In this document: one piece after another, positions 23,682 to 23,684 of the stretch
How the letters are laid out: the number at the start of each line of letters is the position of its first letter
Position numbering within the stretch: the first letter of the stretch is position 1
Assembly (NCBI GenBank): GCA_009774345.1
Contig: VSNR01000055.1
Coordinates: forward strand, 1 to 23,684
Reading direction: 5' to 3'
Source: Lachnospiraceae bacterium
GTDB lineage: Bacteria; Bacillota; Clostridia; Lachnospirales; Lachnospiraceae
DNA: 23,684 nucleotides
The notes under the pieces: model-generated
Seen by the model: the letters and a program-made list of their open reading frames with translations, nothing else
Databases searched by the model: none
Told to the model about the DNA's origin: nothing
Position numbers and translations under genes: made by a program

Positions 23682-23684
23682 TCT

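Overview
The window looks like chromosomal DNA from a low-to-mid GC Gram-positive anaerobe of the class Clostridia, most probably family Lachnospiraceae. This placement is inferred from the gene set: an rpoD-trmK-nif3 block, a bifunctional chorismate mutase/prephenate dehydratase, a TGS/SAD-uridine kinase-like fusion, class A RNase P RNA, a DUF5050 protein and strong AGGAGG-type ribosome sites. Coding density is high. Only four genes lie on the + strand (DUF5050, a CmpB-like membrane protein, pyrB, pyrI); all others are on the - strand. I see no phage, IS element, CRISPR array, tRNA or toxin-antitoxin pair.

Layout on the - strand, from the right edge leftwards. rpoD (primary sigma factor), trmK, a short Nif3-like protein and a fused nucleoside kinase form one tight run (23681-19194). 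rnpB follows with its own strong promoter, then an L,D-transpeptidase with a Pro/Gln repeat tail, then a secreted low-complexity protein with its own promoter and terminator. A 320-bp gap holds a multi-hairpin element (15679-15807). Next come a PDZ-less trypsin-like protease and a dCMP deaminase, then two adjacent G3E (CobW-type) GTPases. The first GTPase has a very His-rich arm; the second is fused to a DUF1980/YcgQ-like C-terminal domain.

In the middle, pyrBI (aspartate carbamoyltransferase, + strand) ends in a strong hairpin that probably serves both converging units. Divergent from it is a two-gene unit of a PH-like membrane-associated protein and a membrane-anchored D,D-carboxypeptidase family protein. 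That unit meets the + strand DUF5050/CmpB-like pair head-on, with a 19-bp overlap of coding ends.

On the left, pheA, ppx, ppk and maf form a - strand operon from a well-formed promoter at 7234-7262. It joins aromatic amino acid synthesis with polyphosphate turnover and a nucleotide pyrophosphatase. The left edge holds a small acidic protein and a long unknown protein truncated by the window.

Most of the content is housekeeping. The points most worth a second look are the paired GTPases with the GTPase-DUF1980 fusion, the multi-hairpin repeat-like element, and a 12-bp inverted repeat that brackets the ribosome site and start of the CmpB-like gene.
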